Shown: positions 34,908 to 47,045, numbered from the stretch's first letter. The stretch is DNA of 64,000 nucleotides from Sphagnum compactum (GCA_965153455.1 OZ234498.1:12028001-12092000); one strand, 5' to 3'. Made by a program: numbers and translations. Notes: a model not told the origin generated them from the letters alone.

Positions 34908-37900
34908 TCAAGTCTCCTCTCTTCTCTGACGATGATGCACAATAGCCGAATGGTGACTGACATTCACATGCACATGGCCCGCCTCCAAGTGGATGTCAGT
35001 TCTTTGATTGTTTTTTCCTGAGCCCTCCTGTGTTTTACTGATTGTGAGGTGGCCATTTAGGCCAGGTTCAGCACCTTGCCTATGCTTCTCGATGATGCTG
35101 AGTGCCTGATTCTGTAGATTGTGAGACTTGTCATTGTCAGTCTCTTCAAGATACTGTTGAGTAATAGTCCACCTTTCCTTCCTGGGGCTCCCTCCTTGTT
35201 CTGATGCACTGGATTGCCTTCCCTCTGCTCCACCTCTCTTTTGTTGTTTGATAGTTTTCCTCATCTCAGAAGACTTCACTCTTTTTGGTAGAACTGTATC
35301 TTTGCACTGGGCAGCTAGTATCCCTCTTTTGTCAAATACTTGTGCTGATGTATTTCCAGCATTTGTTCCCATAGGTGGCAATTGATTGTCTCTGTTTGTC
35401 ATTGATGGAAATTGAATGTGACCACTGCTTCTGCAAGTAGGAGAATGGGCACAAGAAATATGGCCATCCTCGCAGGTTCTGGAAGTTGGTGAAAGCTGCC
35501 TTCTATGCTCTCCATTCTGACAAGCAGGGGCCAGATCTTTCATCTTTTGCAGCAGGCTTGTTTTATTACAGGAAGCCAGCATGCGAAATACCTTGACAAG
35601 CTCAGCACCCAGAGCACCACACTTGCTGTCTGCCATAGCTGCTCCAGCTATAGCAGATTGCACTCCCAGTGTGGTCTGTAAAATTTTTTCATCCAACACA
35701 CTGTCCAAAACCAGAGGTATGTCAAAACAAAACCACTGGTTGTTTATCAGTGTATAGCTAGAGAGACTTCTTCAAAGCTGATTATGTTGTATGGAGTACT
35801 CATATTCATGTTTTGACTTTAAGGCATAAGATACAAGACCCTACCGGAAATTCGAAAAGGTTGCAGATGCCACATGCTCAATACGGGTCTCCAGTCCAAC
35901 AAATTTGGAATCAAATTTGGAATCCATTGTCAGCTCTGTGCGTGCCACCGACACACCATTGTGATCCAATGCCAGTAACTCTACTCGTCTGCAGTTTATC
36001 CACTCACTTGTTACTCACTTCTTGTTGCAGTAGGAAACTGATAAAATGCTAACCACACAGGTATGAGAAATGGGTATCATCACACTCTTAGAAGTTCAGC
36101 ATCTTAAGGGATGGTTGAGCTTTCTGGACCTTTGCAACACCTGAACAGCTTGGTTCAAGCTCCTCACAGAGTGCTCATTGCTGTCTATGGTTTCATCCCT
36201 GGGAATTTTCTTAGAATGCTTCACGTTCAGAGAGGGCCAATTGGTGGACCCAACAACAGTCTCCAGCCCCTTCACTCGATCTGATAACACGTCTAGTGCC
36301 TGCACAGAACAGAGGTAAACCCATTCTCAACAAGTTGCAGTGATTATAAGAGGCAATATTTCAACTCAAAGGTTGGGAAAAAGAATAGTGAAAAACAGAG
36401 CTGTTGCATGTATATATGCCACAAGTATGTAAGTTTACCTGGCGATGAGCAAGGTTCTCATTCTCAACCTGTTCAAGTATGTTTTGAAGTTGTGGTCGGC
36501 ATTGTGCTAAGACCGAGCTTGACACCATGTCTTTTAGCCCCTGTACCTTTGACTCTGCAAGCTGTGCCATGTGCTGCAGAAGGTTTTCATCACAATAGAT
36601 TCCTCGTATTTTCTCGTCTGTTTGCTCCAACCTGAAAGAGAGCTCACTGACAATACATGCAGCTGCTTCATACTTAGGGTACCAAATGGCAGCAGACTTT
36701 GCAAGCTCATCAGTGCTGATACGCACTTCCTCACACAAATGGACTAAGTCAATCTGTGTGCCTTCCAATTTCTCTATCTTCTTTGCAATGTCTGACTGAT
36801 CAACTGCTGAATCATTTATACTCTTCTCCAGCATGTGCACCACCTGCAAGATGAGGTTTGGCCATAATTCCAGAAAACTCCTTGACCAAGTCGGGACATG
36901 GAAGTGCCACAAATTCAGATATCTTTTTTTCAATCCCATCCTATCCAGTTTCTTAGACAAGAAAGAGCTGACCTGATTTAACTGAGTGATGTCAACTTTC
37001 CAGTCTCTCTCTTGCTGTTCAATTTCTTCCTGGATAACACCCAGGCACCATTTTTTCTCGGTATTCAGGTGATTTTGTGATTCTTGTATTTGTTCCACTG
37101 TTTGGGAGAGAGTGTTGAGGGTGTCCTCCATCTGCATGCAGTTTGTATTTAACCATTTGCAGTGACACTGGACACAAAGTGCTACTAGAGTTCTGAGACT
37201 GCACTCAATATCTAATCTGGGGGGAAGTGTCAGCAAGCACAGAAGCATCTTTCACCTCAGGTATGGTGCCAGTTTACCTTGGAGATGTTGCAAGTCATGT
37301 CCTCATGCATTTGGTGACTGGTAGTCATCAAATTAGGCATGAGAGATTGCTGCTGCTTTAGTGTGGAAGACACCCATCTCTTCTCTTCCTGAAGTTCCTG
37401 GGTGATATCTTTGGCTTTAGCAACCTCAGCATTCATTGTATGTCGCCATCCAGCAATTGCAAACTCAAGTTCATTGCCGAAGTGGTTTTGGACTTCGTGG
37501 GTGTGCTGTATTGCCAACTCTCGCTCATGCTCCAAGCTATCCTTCTCTCTCTCCAAACCCTCCTGCTTTATCATCAGTGTTACACACATAATTCCATGAT
37601 GAGGATGATTTTCTTCACAAGTTTCACAGCAACAACAGTTCAGATGACTAAGCTGCAAATTACACATGTACCTGCAGCTGCATGGTTAGCTTCTGAGCTT
37701 TTGCCATTTCTGAGTTGAAGGAACCCAGAAGCTCAGCCAAAACTTGTTGGGCCCTGAGTGCAGATGCAGAAGCTTCTGAAGCAGCAAGTGATGCCACATG
37801 TTTTTCTTTGTGCACAGCTGACATTGCATTCAGGAGTTTTGAGGTCTCTCGCTCAAGACACTGTTGCACCTCCTGGTTTCTGTTTTGGGCTTCTGCAACA

Positions 37901-40900
37901 GCAATCAGTGAACGTTCTTTCACCTTTGCAAGCTCCTTGCTGACTTTGATGGCCTCGGCAGCAGCAGCAGCTGCCATGTCTCTCTCAGTTGCCAGATTCT
38001 CCTGGATTATGCATGGACCAGGACATGTGGTTCAAACATCCAGAATTTTGTAACCTGAGAAATGCTGTCTCTTTCTTATCTGAGGAGCATCATCATGCAA
38101 AACCAGCAGCAGACATGAAGTTCAGCACTGCTGTATTCTTAGAGGATTTTATGTAAATTCCAACCTGAAGCTGCAGGCTGTTCCATCGTGTATTTGCAAT
38201 CTCCATGCTGAATGATCCCAACATTTCAGTAAGGAAGTTTGCTGCTTTTGTCGCTGATATGGTGGCATCTGCAGCTGCCTTAGCTGCCACTTGCTTATGT
38301 TTTTCTACAACTGACAAAGCTCTTGGCAAACCTTCTGGACCTTCTTTCTGTTAAGCATCAAATGCAAATTTTCTTGAACCAATTCGACCTGAGAAAATGC
38401 TATTGTGATGATGGTGATGCCTCTTCTCACAAGGGCACTCACTCACTGGATCATGAACTGTGGCAAAAGTCCAAAGAGTCGAGCAGAGAAGGCTTTCATG
38501 TAACTTACCCCTGCTGCTGCCACACTCAGTTCAAGCTTCAAGTCTTTGATCTCTTGCTTCACGGAAACGGTCATTGCCAGCGTTTTATCTTGCGATTTTT
38601 GCAAGCGCTTCTTCACCTCTGCTTTGACTGCGCTGATCATTTCACACTTGATATCGATGCAGGCATCCTTTAGTTGGCGACGTATGGATCCACTCTCCCT
38701 CTCAAGTGCTTGTTGAAGGATGCCGCGTTCCGTCTCCACTATTCGTCCCATCTCACTTCTCAGATTCTCCAGATCGTCAAGAAGCACCTGATGAGCATCT
38801 CAAACAACCTCGCAGAAATTCAGATCGATGTCATTACTGCTATGGAAATCTATATCGTTGCGCAGGTTCTCCAGATTGTCAAGATGCCCCTGAGCCTCTC
38901 AAAAAAAATCGCAGAGATTCAGATCGAGATCATTATTGCTATCGAAATCTATGTCGTGCAGGTTCTCCAGATCGTCACGAAGAACCTGAGCATCTCAAAC
39001 AAACTCGCTGGAATTCAGATCGGTAGCATTATTGCTATGGAAATCTACATCGTGCAGGTTCTCCGCATAGATACGAAGAACCTGAGCATCTCAAACAAAC
39101 TCGCAGAGATTCAGATCGAGATCATTACTGCTCTGGAATCCATATCGTTGCCTTCTTTGGCATCGTCCTACCACGAGACATGTTCTTCACAGGGTCTTGA
39201 AGATGAAGGGGAGAGTGATGCAACTTACTTGCCGAGGCACGGATCCAAGTTCATCTCCGGAGGCAGCAGCAGTCTCCTGCTGTTGCTGCTGAAACTCTTT
39301 CCATTGATCTTCCAATTTATCAACGCGGTCACGGCAACTAAGCTTCACATTGAAGACATCAGCACGAACCTCCTCCAAGCCTCCTAGATACAGGTGCGAC
39401 AGACTCTCCACTTTCTCCATAATGAGAAGTCTCTCCCGGACACCTTCCACTCGCCTGCTGCCTCTCTCCCTCTCCAGTTCTTCACTGTCCTCTTGCATCT
39501 TCGCTGCAAGCTTTCTTACACTCTCAAGTTCCACCTGAAAAAAAACTCAAAATGAGATCGTCGATCTTTGAGTCTCAGGGACACAGTCTATACGCATTCT
39601 GCAAAACATCACACTGCAGCAGCAACAGCCAAAATCGGCTGCAGATTTGGAAGAATCTGTGTACACACCAGAGAGCACAAGGAAGAAGAAGAAGGTATAG
39701 AGAGCTTTCTACCTTCACTGCCTTTTCAACTTTCTTGAGGTCCTTCATCTCAAGCTTCAGATCAGCGCCTTCGTATTTGAGCTTCTCCACCGTTTGCAAT
39801 AATAAGTTGCCTCTCTCTGTTTCAGAATTCACCTGCAAAGGCACAATTCAACAAGGAGAGATGAACACGCAAAGCTTAGCAACGCTTCAGCTTGCAGGAT
39901 CTGGAAGAAGGTGTAGTTGGTGAGCAGACCTGACTGCTGCTGCAGCCAGCATTGCTTTTGAAGGACTGCAGCTGCCTGCGCAGAAATCCATTTTCCGATT
40001 TGAGAATGTCTTGCTCACGGTTGGCATTTTCTTTGGCAAGCTTGGCGACTTTGGTGAGATGGTTTACATGCTCTTGCAGATGATCTCTGCCCTTGTTCAG
40101 AGCTTCAACCTCAGCCCACAAAAGACGCATGTTGCTCTTCATCTCCGCCATGACCAGGTCCTTTTCATTCAACCGTTTCTCTATCCTCTCGTCCACCAGT
40201 GCCTGTACCTGAACAATGAAGAATAAAAAGCTTATGAAAAATTGCAAAACCTTGAGCTCTCTGCATGTGAGAAAACATGATCCTACATCAAGTGGATTCT
40301 TCTGTCTGTAGAGAAAGAGAGAGATCTCACTGAGGAACTCAACAAACCTGTTCCTTCTCTCCACTCATTCTCTCTTGTGCAGCAGCAGCAGTAGCAGCCA
40401 TCAACTCTCCAAGCTTGCCTTTGACTTCCTTCTGGATGCTGCGCTTCGCCTCTGCAATTGCACACTCCTGTTCCCTCCTCAAGGTTTGCAACTCATTCTT
40501 CAATACTTCCATCCTTCCCCTCCAACCCTCGCTTTCTACCTCTATTCTGATCTTGAAGCCCTCCACTGAACCTTTGAGTTCACCCATCAGTCTCTGGGTG
40601 TGGGCCATCTTTTCTTCGTATGCATCCAGAGAAACACCCTGCAATTTCTTTCTTTGTAATGGTTAGAGATTGGCAAAAGAATCACATGTGTTTTACTCAC
40701 CTAGATGACAGCATTGCATTTTTTTTAGTGTTGGGCACAAAGGAGGAGTGGGAGGAATACTTGCCCCGGTCATCCAATTATTCAAACTTTTCCTGCTCTG
40801 ATCATCATGAGTTGTTGAGATGAGGAACTTCTGCCCCATTTTTCTGTTTTGATTTACTTCCTTCTCCTCATCGTCTTCTTGTGGGTGATCGACAACTATA

Positions 40901-41847
40901 GCACAGTCTCCTCCAGGAATCATCATACCCACTTGCTGATGAGTATCTCCCAGGTGACATAGAGTTGATTTGGAGAGAGGTGACCTGCTGACATGTTGAT
41001 TGCAATACACCTTGAGTCGAGTGTTGCATTGAGGGCCAAGTTCATGACATCGTGAAAGATTGTGATTTAGTAGAGGTGTGGGCAATACAATAGCAGTGGA
41101 GTTTGGAGAAGGGAGATCAGCAGACTCATGGCTCCTGTTGTTGCCGTATTTGGTGTTTGTGCTGTTGGGATGATACTGACCGTTAGACACTTCACTGTCA
41201 GGCTCCAAAGTGCTTCCCAGGTGTAATTGGTGATGGAGAGGGTGCACAGGAGTGCAATATTCTGCTGCAGTGAAAGCTGTTTTGTACAATCTCTGGCTGC
41301 AGCCTATCGAAGGAAATGAAGGGAGAGAGGATACAGTGCATGGAGATGAATCTGAAGCTGAGGTATTGATCTTGTGATCTTTCAACTTCTTCTGTGGGCC
41401 TTTCTTCCCCACAGATTCCTCCCTAGAAAATTGTTGGCCATGGGCACATGGATTTCTCCTACGTATTGCAGAACAGTTGAAAGAGGCAGCCCCAGAATTG
41501 CTACCTCCCAGGACATATTCTAAGTCCTCTCTCTCTGTTGTGCTGGGTTGTGCTATCTGGCTTGGCTGCATTAGAGTATCCAAATTTCTGTCAGCAACTA
41601 CATCCAGTTCCTCCATCAGTCGCCTCTTCACTCTGTTAGCCATTCCTTCTACTTCGGCTTCTCTCTTTCTGGTGTCCGCAGCTTTCTCTTTTAACATTTG
41701 CATTTCAAGCCGGAATCTTTGACAATCATCCTTCACTCCTCGTACCCCCTTTGATATATATGTTCCCAAAGCATTTGGGAACTCCATCCCATGATCTTTA
41801 TCCATGCTCAAGGCATCTCCAATATTGTGAGTCCCAGCTTGCTCCAT
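34908..41847 (-). CDS. Large uncharacterised coiled-coil protein, 14 exons
   Basis: Fourteen exons join in one phase-consistent frame of about 1,577 residues: 40858-41847, 40348-40638, 39930-40208, 39713-39832, 39229-39534, 38509-38787, 38165-38347, 37672-38001, 37278-37562, 36973-37131, 36439-36843, 36130-36299, 35845-35988, 34908-35700. All but the last two junctions are phase 0. Residues 1-330 are polar and probably disordered after a short helix (FRLEMQMLKEKAADTRKREA). Residues about 331-1310 are nearly continuous heptad-like coiled coil rich in E, K, Q and A (LQTLRREQECAIAEAKRSIQ, LATERDMAAAAAAEAIKVSK). The last ~260 residues are polar, with KRVKSSEMRKTIKQQKRG. I see no motor, signal peptide or membrane segment. 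I do not recognise the family. Cytoskeletal, nuclear-matrix or meiotic-axis scaffold roles are only guesses. Exon 1's donor (AAGGAA/GTAAAT) was chosen for phase; a stronger site at 40701 (CATCTAG/GTGAGT) breaks the frame. The 3' end could extend further. Confidence 0.7.
38770..39145 (-). repeat. ~97-bp tandem repeat copying an exon-intron junction
   Basis: Lies in the intron between coiled-coil-gene exons 39229-39534 and 38509-38787 and overlaps the start of the latter. Reading minus, four units each hold TTGTTTGAGATGCTCAG-like sequence followed by the start of the exon (LLDDLENL-like coding). Junctions lie near 39081, 38986, 38891 and the real one at 38787. The three intronic copies read into stops. 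Confidence 0.85.
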
Positions 41848-43230
41848 AGATGCATCTTGTGACTCTGAGCTTCAGATGTGGGTCTCCCCTCCAATGTTCT
41901 GGTTTGCTCAAGCATACGACCTTGAATACTTCTTGAAGAGTGGTTTCGGACACAGAACCAAGAGTTCAATTCAAAGTTTTTCAGCAATTTCTACCTTGCT
42001 CTTATTTCTGAATCACCTCCATGAGGAGGCATTTTCTCAATGGACATCATCTCACAATTGGTCAAAGCCTGTGTGCCCCTCTGACAGCCACGGGCTGCAC
42101 TTGATTTCACACAAGGATTTCCACCCAGAATGACAGCATGTGATGAGGTGATGACAGGTAGGTCCAATTCCCAGCCTTTTAGGGTTGTGTCACAAATATT
42201 GAGTTTGCCTTAATTCTGAGCAATGCAGATGGAAGAGGACACCCCCCAAGGTCTCAAATCTTGGCAGGTTTCTGCCTGCTTTTGGAAGAGTAGGTCATTG
42301 GAACATTGAAAACTCTTCTCTTCACAAATTGTTCATGAAGTATTCTCCCTTTTTCCAGAACTTTGTCTTGGCTTCAGGAGAGAGTCTGTACATGGTGCTG
42401 GTGATAGAATAGGAAGTCAAAGGATTGAAAAACACGGCAATTTGTGCACAAGAGGTGAAGCTCTAATCCTCAAAAGCAGCCAAAGTTTCACAGTGAGTGT
42501 CTTTCTATAAACTGTGCAAGGCAGGGGCAAGATATGGATGCAGGAAGATCCAACGCATGTTAAGAGCCAAATGCTTATGCAAACAATGAAAATAGACCCA
42601 GAAACAACAATCGATCATTGTCAAAAGCTCCAGGAGGAAACTGATGAGATTGCCAAGTTGGACACCAAGACATCTAGCCAGGTAAATTCACTTTTCCTAG
42701 AATAAACAAAAGTTCCAAAGGAAGACTCATATTTTCCAAAAAAATTGGTAAGGAAGGCATGCACAATGTGTAGAATTGATCATATTATCAAAATGACATC
42801 GGAAGGCACCCATGATGATGTGCAGAAATGCAGAGAAAATCTCAAGCCAAAGGAAGCAGAACCACTGGCACCACCAGTTACTTCTGAGCAAGACAAAACA
42901 CTTGGAGAGTTAGGTTTCTTCTTGTAATGTTTGCTTCCAGAGGAAGGAGTGATGAGTTTGAAAACCATGAAAGCAAAAAGCTAATGAGAAAAGTTTGGGG
43001 GAAGGGGGGAAGAAGGTGAAAAGCGATCAACTACCACCACATCCCTCGTCAGGGGCATTCCAACGGTTGGTTCTGCCATGTCACCGATTACCCATCATCC
43101 TGGGTTCTACTAAGAGAATGTAACTTGTGCACAATGTTCAAATCAGCAAATTGGGTTCGTTTTTCTTTCTCCTGGAGGCCCATTTGCGTCCACAATCTTT
43201 GGGTTGCGTCTGCTGCTCTTGGGTGGCGAT
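41848..43230. other. Upstream region of the coiled-coil gene; no firm gene
   Basis: Includes the presumed 5' leader of the minus-strand gene. On the plus strand two neighbouring frames (42514-42705 and 42745-42927) have protein-like composition (IDPETTIDHCQKLQEETDE; GTHDDVQKCRENLKPKEAE). I found no connecting splice sites and recognise nothing. They may be a decayed gene. Confidence 0.3.
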
Positions 43231-43402
43231 TTTGGGTCTACAGGTACTCACTATGTGGCCCAACAAAAGTACTTCCCACGTCCAAATTTAGTTATTTTTC
43301 TTTTTTCCAACCCCATTCATGAAACTAAAATTGAGACTGCAAATAGGTGGGAGACTTCTAATAGCAAACCACCTGGACCAATCATTATGGTTGGCCAATG
43401 AG
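43230..43402 (-). repeat. Dispersed repeat 'R2', single inverted copy
   Basis: In reverse complement: CATAATGATTGGTCCAGGTG, GTTTGCTATTAGAAGTCTCC, CACCTATTTGCAGTCTCAAT, AAAATAACTAAATTTGGACG and a GGCCACATAGTGAGTAC end. It matches the end of the array at 61139-61720 over at least 150 bp. It probably marks a non-autonomous transposable element. Confidence 0.7.
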
Positions 43403-43889
43403 AAACACAGAGCAACAACAGCATATCATCATATTCATTAGGCTCTTGCTGTGCCTTTTATGAGCCTCAATATTCTATGGAAAAAGGGCACAACTTTTTT
43501 TTTCATCCATTTTTATTTTGCTGGGCTACATACTGAGCACAAGTGGAGTTGCTTTACAGAGCTGAAAAAATATTTCCTATTTATTTAACAGGTGGGTTAT
43601 ATTGCAGAATAATGAATTTTAGGGTTTTGTCTGTGAGTACCCCAAGTACAGGGTTTCATTCCTCATAATCCCTCAAAAAATGGGGGAATTTTTAGGAAAA
43701 CTAAAACTTCTTTTATCTTCCCATCTTTACAATCAGTGTCTTTTTTCAGGTTTTTACCTTGGCTCAGAGGCACCCTCCCACAAGTCTCCAGAGTCTCCAA
43801 GGCTTCAGTACTGTCCTGAGAGGGACAGTCCTGAAGACTTTACAGTGACTGAGTCTTGTAAGACCCTTGTGAAGATGCCTTACCCCTAT

Positions 43890-44125
43890 AACAAAATCTC
43901 AGAGTCTTGGGTTGCATTTGTTGCTCTTGTATGCCAATTTTGCATCCAAATCTCCGGTTTACCTTCTCCTTCTTTGAAGGCGTTTTGGGTTCAAAACCTT
44001 GTCCACCAATCAAGATAAAAGGAGTAACATGTTCTTGGATTCTTGGGTACCATTTTGGGTTCCATAATCTTTTCCAGCAATCAAGATAAAAGGATTAGCA
44101 TGTTCTAGCCTGTTGGTACCAACAA
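43890..44125. repeat. Short duplicated segments near the TIC20 3' side
   Basis: CAATCAAGATAAAAGGA with GCATGTTCT/ACATGTTCT occurs at about 44008 and 44078. TCTTGGGTTGCATTTGTTGC (43905) is related to TTTGGGTTGCGTCTGCTGCT at 43197. The stretch to 44919 otherwise holds short chance frames and the TIC20 3' UTR. Confidence 0.5.
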
Positions 44126-44919
44126 ACATGGACCATCTCATGAGCAGTTCCAAGTGGTTGTGGTCCCTTGGCACAAAGGCTTATTACTACAGCTGCTGCA
44201 ATACAATCTGCTTCGAACTTCAATTGGTATACAGGGGAAATAGTGTGGCAACAACTGCAACAAATCCCTGGTAAACTTCTGCTGCAATAGAGTATGCAAA
44301 ATGCAACAAATCCCTGAAAATCTTGATTGAAATCATGCAGATCATGGGAGACAACTCATGGGGTGCAAAATGAGAGAGGTTCATGTGGAATACAGAAAAA
44401 TGCAGATGGAATGAAACATGTACAAACAACTCAAAGCTATAGCATTGGGTTCCATTATTTTAAGAAGGATACACATTGCACATACATCAATTTCACCTAT
44501 TGCGAAGATCAAAGACAGTAACCCACTGCAAATTTGTCATTTTCAGTAGAAATAAGGTATTGCATTCATCCAGAAAGATTTACCTTAAAATACTGCAGTT
44601 TCCATTTCTGGGTATGCAATTGCACAGAAACCACGTGGGTCCAAAAAGAGGCATGTCACATCGGCCGAATAGCTCTTGCACAGCAACCTCTTACTTGTCC
44701 AAACAACAACAGTCTGTGAGATTTGAATAACTCAAAATCATTTCAAGCTTAGCTGAATATGCATGCACATCCATATCATAAATAGAATTTGTCAAAGAGA
44801 CTCTCTTCAACTAACCACCAAGGAAACAAAGAGTTGAGTAGGTGGTGCTCCCCAGGAAGCCCTAATTGAAGCTCAGTATGCAAACTGGCACAAAAGAAGA
44901 AGTGATTTTGATTAGTCAA

Positions 44920-45840
44920 TCAAACTTGAACATCAGCTGCATCGGCCACAATTGGCAGTCGGGGCGTCTTCCCAAGCAGACAAGAAAACACTCCAAATAA
45001 GAAGCAAGCTAGCAGGAAAAGGAAGACAGTATTATAAAAGATGACTAGGAGCTCGAATCCTATACCTCCACGGGGTGTGAATGTGCGCTCCACGAGGCTA
45101 GGAAAGATGAGGAGGACATCTAGTACCACCGCCTGCATGGTGTTGAACCTTACGTAACGGCTGAACCTGGGATTCCTGACTATCGCCAAATACAATGCGA
45201 AAAATGCTATGAAGTTAGAGTAAGGGAAGCTCTTATATGCCTGCAAGAGTGGGAACAGTGGCTGCAACAACCTCTCTGCCGCCGGGTATTGCAAGAAGAA
45301 ATAGCGCCCGTATTGTATCCCGTCGAAGAAAGGAAGGAAGTATCCGATGGCAGCGATCACGCGTTCCGCCGCATTCACACCTTCGTTGCGTCCCGCTTGC
45401 ATTCTCACACTATGGAAATGTCTCGTCCGTTCGCTCGGGTCCGCAGCACCAGCGACTTGTTTGCAACCTTTCAGAAGCGAACTTGAATCGCAGAAGAACG
45501 AAGAAGAAGAAAAAGAAGAAGAACCACCGAACGTCACTCGCAATGATCTGCTCATCGCAACGGAGGAACCCTCCAACCTACTGAAAGATACACCACTAGA
45601 AAGCAGATTCTCACATTTGGCAATTCTAATCCTCTTCAGCTCTACATCTTCACCTCTCTTTCTACGAAAAAAAACTCCGCACGAATCTCGTCGGACTCCA
45701 GACGCAGCGCAAGTCCATATTTTGGCAGGCAGAATTGTGGATTTAGACATGTGAGGCAACGTTGAAGAACAAGAACAAGAAGAAAGAGAAGCAGACGAAG
45801 AACTTGCAGTACAAACGGATGGCCTCATAGCCACAACCAT
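44920..45840 (-). CDS. TIC20: TIC20-type chloroplast inner-envelope import protein
   Basis: A single exon of 306 residues. TIC20 is a four-helix inner-envelope protein at the core of the TIC translocon that moves nuclear-encoded precursors into the stroma. Residues about 158-303 form the Tic20 domain: AAERVIAAIGYFLPFFDGIQ, LFPLLQAYKSFPYSNFIAFF, YLAIVRNPRFSRYVRFNTMQ, AVVLDVLLIFPSLVERTF, TVFLFLLACFLFGVFSCLLG and KTPRLPIVADAADVQV. Four hydrophobic spans are visible. The N-terminus (MRPSVCTASSSSASLSS and on) is serine-rich and acid-poor like a transit peptide. The open frame extends upstream to 45966 without an ATG, so I start at 45840, where ACCATGG gives a good context; the ATG at 45828 is also possible. 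The length suits a TIC20-I/IV-type protein with a long presequence, but the subgroup is not resolved. Confidence 0.92.
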   Translation of the reverse strand: MVVAMRPSVCTASSSSASLSSCSCSSTLPHMSKSTILPAKIWTCAASGVRRDSCGVFFRRKRGEDVELKRIRIAKCENLLSSGVSFSRLEGSSVAMSRSLRVTFGGSSSFSSSSFFCDSSSLLKGCKQVAGAADPSERTRHFHSVRMQAGRNEGVNAAERVIAAIGYFLPFFDGIQYGRYFFLQYPAAERLLQPLFPLLQAYKSFPYSNFIAFFALYLAIVRNPRFSRYVRFNTMQAVVLDVLLIFPSLVERTFTPRGGIGFELLVIFYNTVFLFLLACFLFGVFSCLLGKTPRLPIVADAADVQV

Positions 45841-46084
45841 GGTGACTTTCTTGACAAGCCCCCCTCCGCTCCCGCCGCCGCCTACACCACCACCACCACC
45901 ACCAAGTCCGAGCACACCGCAAGTGACAGCACTCACGCAAACGACAACACTCACGAGCGCGCACACACAGACAAGAGACAGACCCTTTGTTAGGGCAGAG
46001 ATGGATAAGTTTGCTGATGAGTCCCTTTAGGGTTGCTTGCTTGCCTGCTTGTTGGCTATGGCCTTCATGGCAGGGGTTTTTTTT

Positions 46085-47045
46085 TTTTTTTTTTTCTCAA
46101 TTTTGTGATGTAGCTGAAGTGGCTATCATCCATAAGATGGTTTAGCCAGATTTGGCTACAACTAGATATGAAAGTAGGAAAAATAAATAAAATACCACAA
46201 TTTTTCTACATTCTTTTTTCAATTTTGTGATGTAGCTGAAGTGGCAATCATCCATAAGAAGATTTAGCCAGATTTGGCTACAGACTAGATATGAAAGTAG
46301 AAAAAAAAATACCACAATTTTTCTACATTCTTTTTCAATTTTGTGATGTAGCTGAAGTGGCAATCATCCATAAGATGGTTTAGCCAGATTTGGCTACAAC
46401 TAGATATGAAAGTAGAAATATATATATATATATATATATATACCACAATTTTTCTACATTCTTTTTTCAATTTTGTGATGCAGCTGAAGTGGCAATCATC
46501 CATAAGAAGATTTAGCCAGATTTGGCTACAGACTATATATGAAAGTAGAAAAAAAAAATTACCACAATTTTTCTACATTCTTTTTTCAATTTTGTGATGT
46601 AGCTGAAGTGGCAATCATCCATAAGAAGATTTAGCCAGATATTTGGCTACAGACTATATATGAAAGTAGAAAAAAATAAAATACCACAATTTTTCTACAG
46701 TCTTTTTTCAATTTTGTGATGTAGCTGAAGTGGCAATCATCCATAAGAAGATTTAGCCAGATTTGGCTACAGACAATATGAAAGTAGGATAAAAAATACC
46801 ACAATTTTTCTACAGTCTTTTTTCAATTTTGTAATGTAGCAGCTGAAGTGGCAATCATCCATATGATGATTTAGCCAGATTTGGCTACAGACTGGATATG
46901 AAAATAGAAAAAGAAATACCATAATTTTTCTACATTCTTTTTTTCAATTTTGTGATATAGCTGAAGTGGCAATCATCCATAAGAGATGATTTAGCCAGAT
47001 ATGGCTACAGACTGGATATGAAAGTAGAAAAAAAAAACCACAATC
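46085..47045. repeat. ~120-bp tandem repeat, 8 units, next to TIC20
   Basis: The landmark TTAGCCAGATTTGGCTACA occurs near 46141, 46263, 46378, 46508, 46628, 46750, 46870 and 46989. Units also share TCAATTTTGTGATGTAGCTG, AAGTGGCAATCATCCATAAG and ATGAAAGTAGAAA. TAGCCA/TGGCTA forms a small palindrome in each unit. One unit carries an (AT)n run at 46420-46442. The array begins about 240 bp upstream of the TIC20 ATG. Confidence 0.95.

Noticed and set aside
38674-39387. 237-codon plus-strand frame with repeated EIQIEIITAIEIYIVQVLQI-like units
   Set aside because: It arises from the ~97-bp tandem repeat that overlaps a minus-strand exon boundary. The minus-strand reading explains it and fits the splice phases.
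40693-40701. Strong donor CATCTAG/GTGAGT at the end of the first coiled-coil-gene open frame
   Set aside because: Used with the next acceptor it gives a 62-nt intron and breaks the frame. The weaker donor at 40858/40857 keeps phase and gives a normal intron. It is noted as a possible alternative.
42514-42927. Two neighbouring plus-strand frames of ~60 codons
   Set aside because: Composition is protein-like, but no usable splice sites join them and no family is recognisable.
45841-45966. Upstream extension of the TIC20 frame
   Set aside because: It contains no ATG; the 5'-most codon is GTG and the stretch is a glycine-rich run. Translation more likely starts at 45840.
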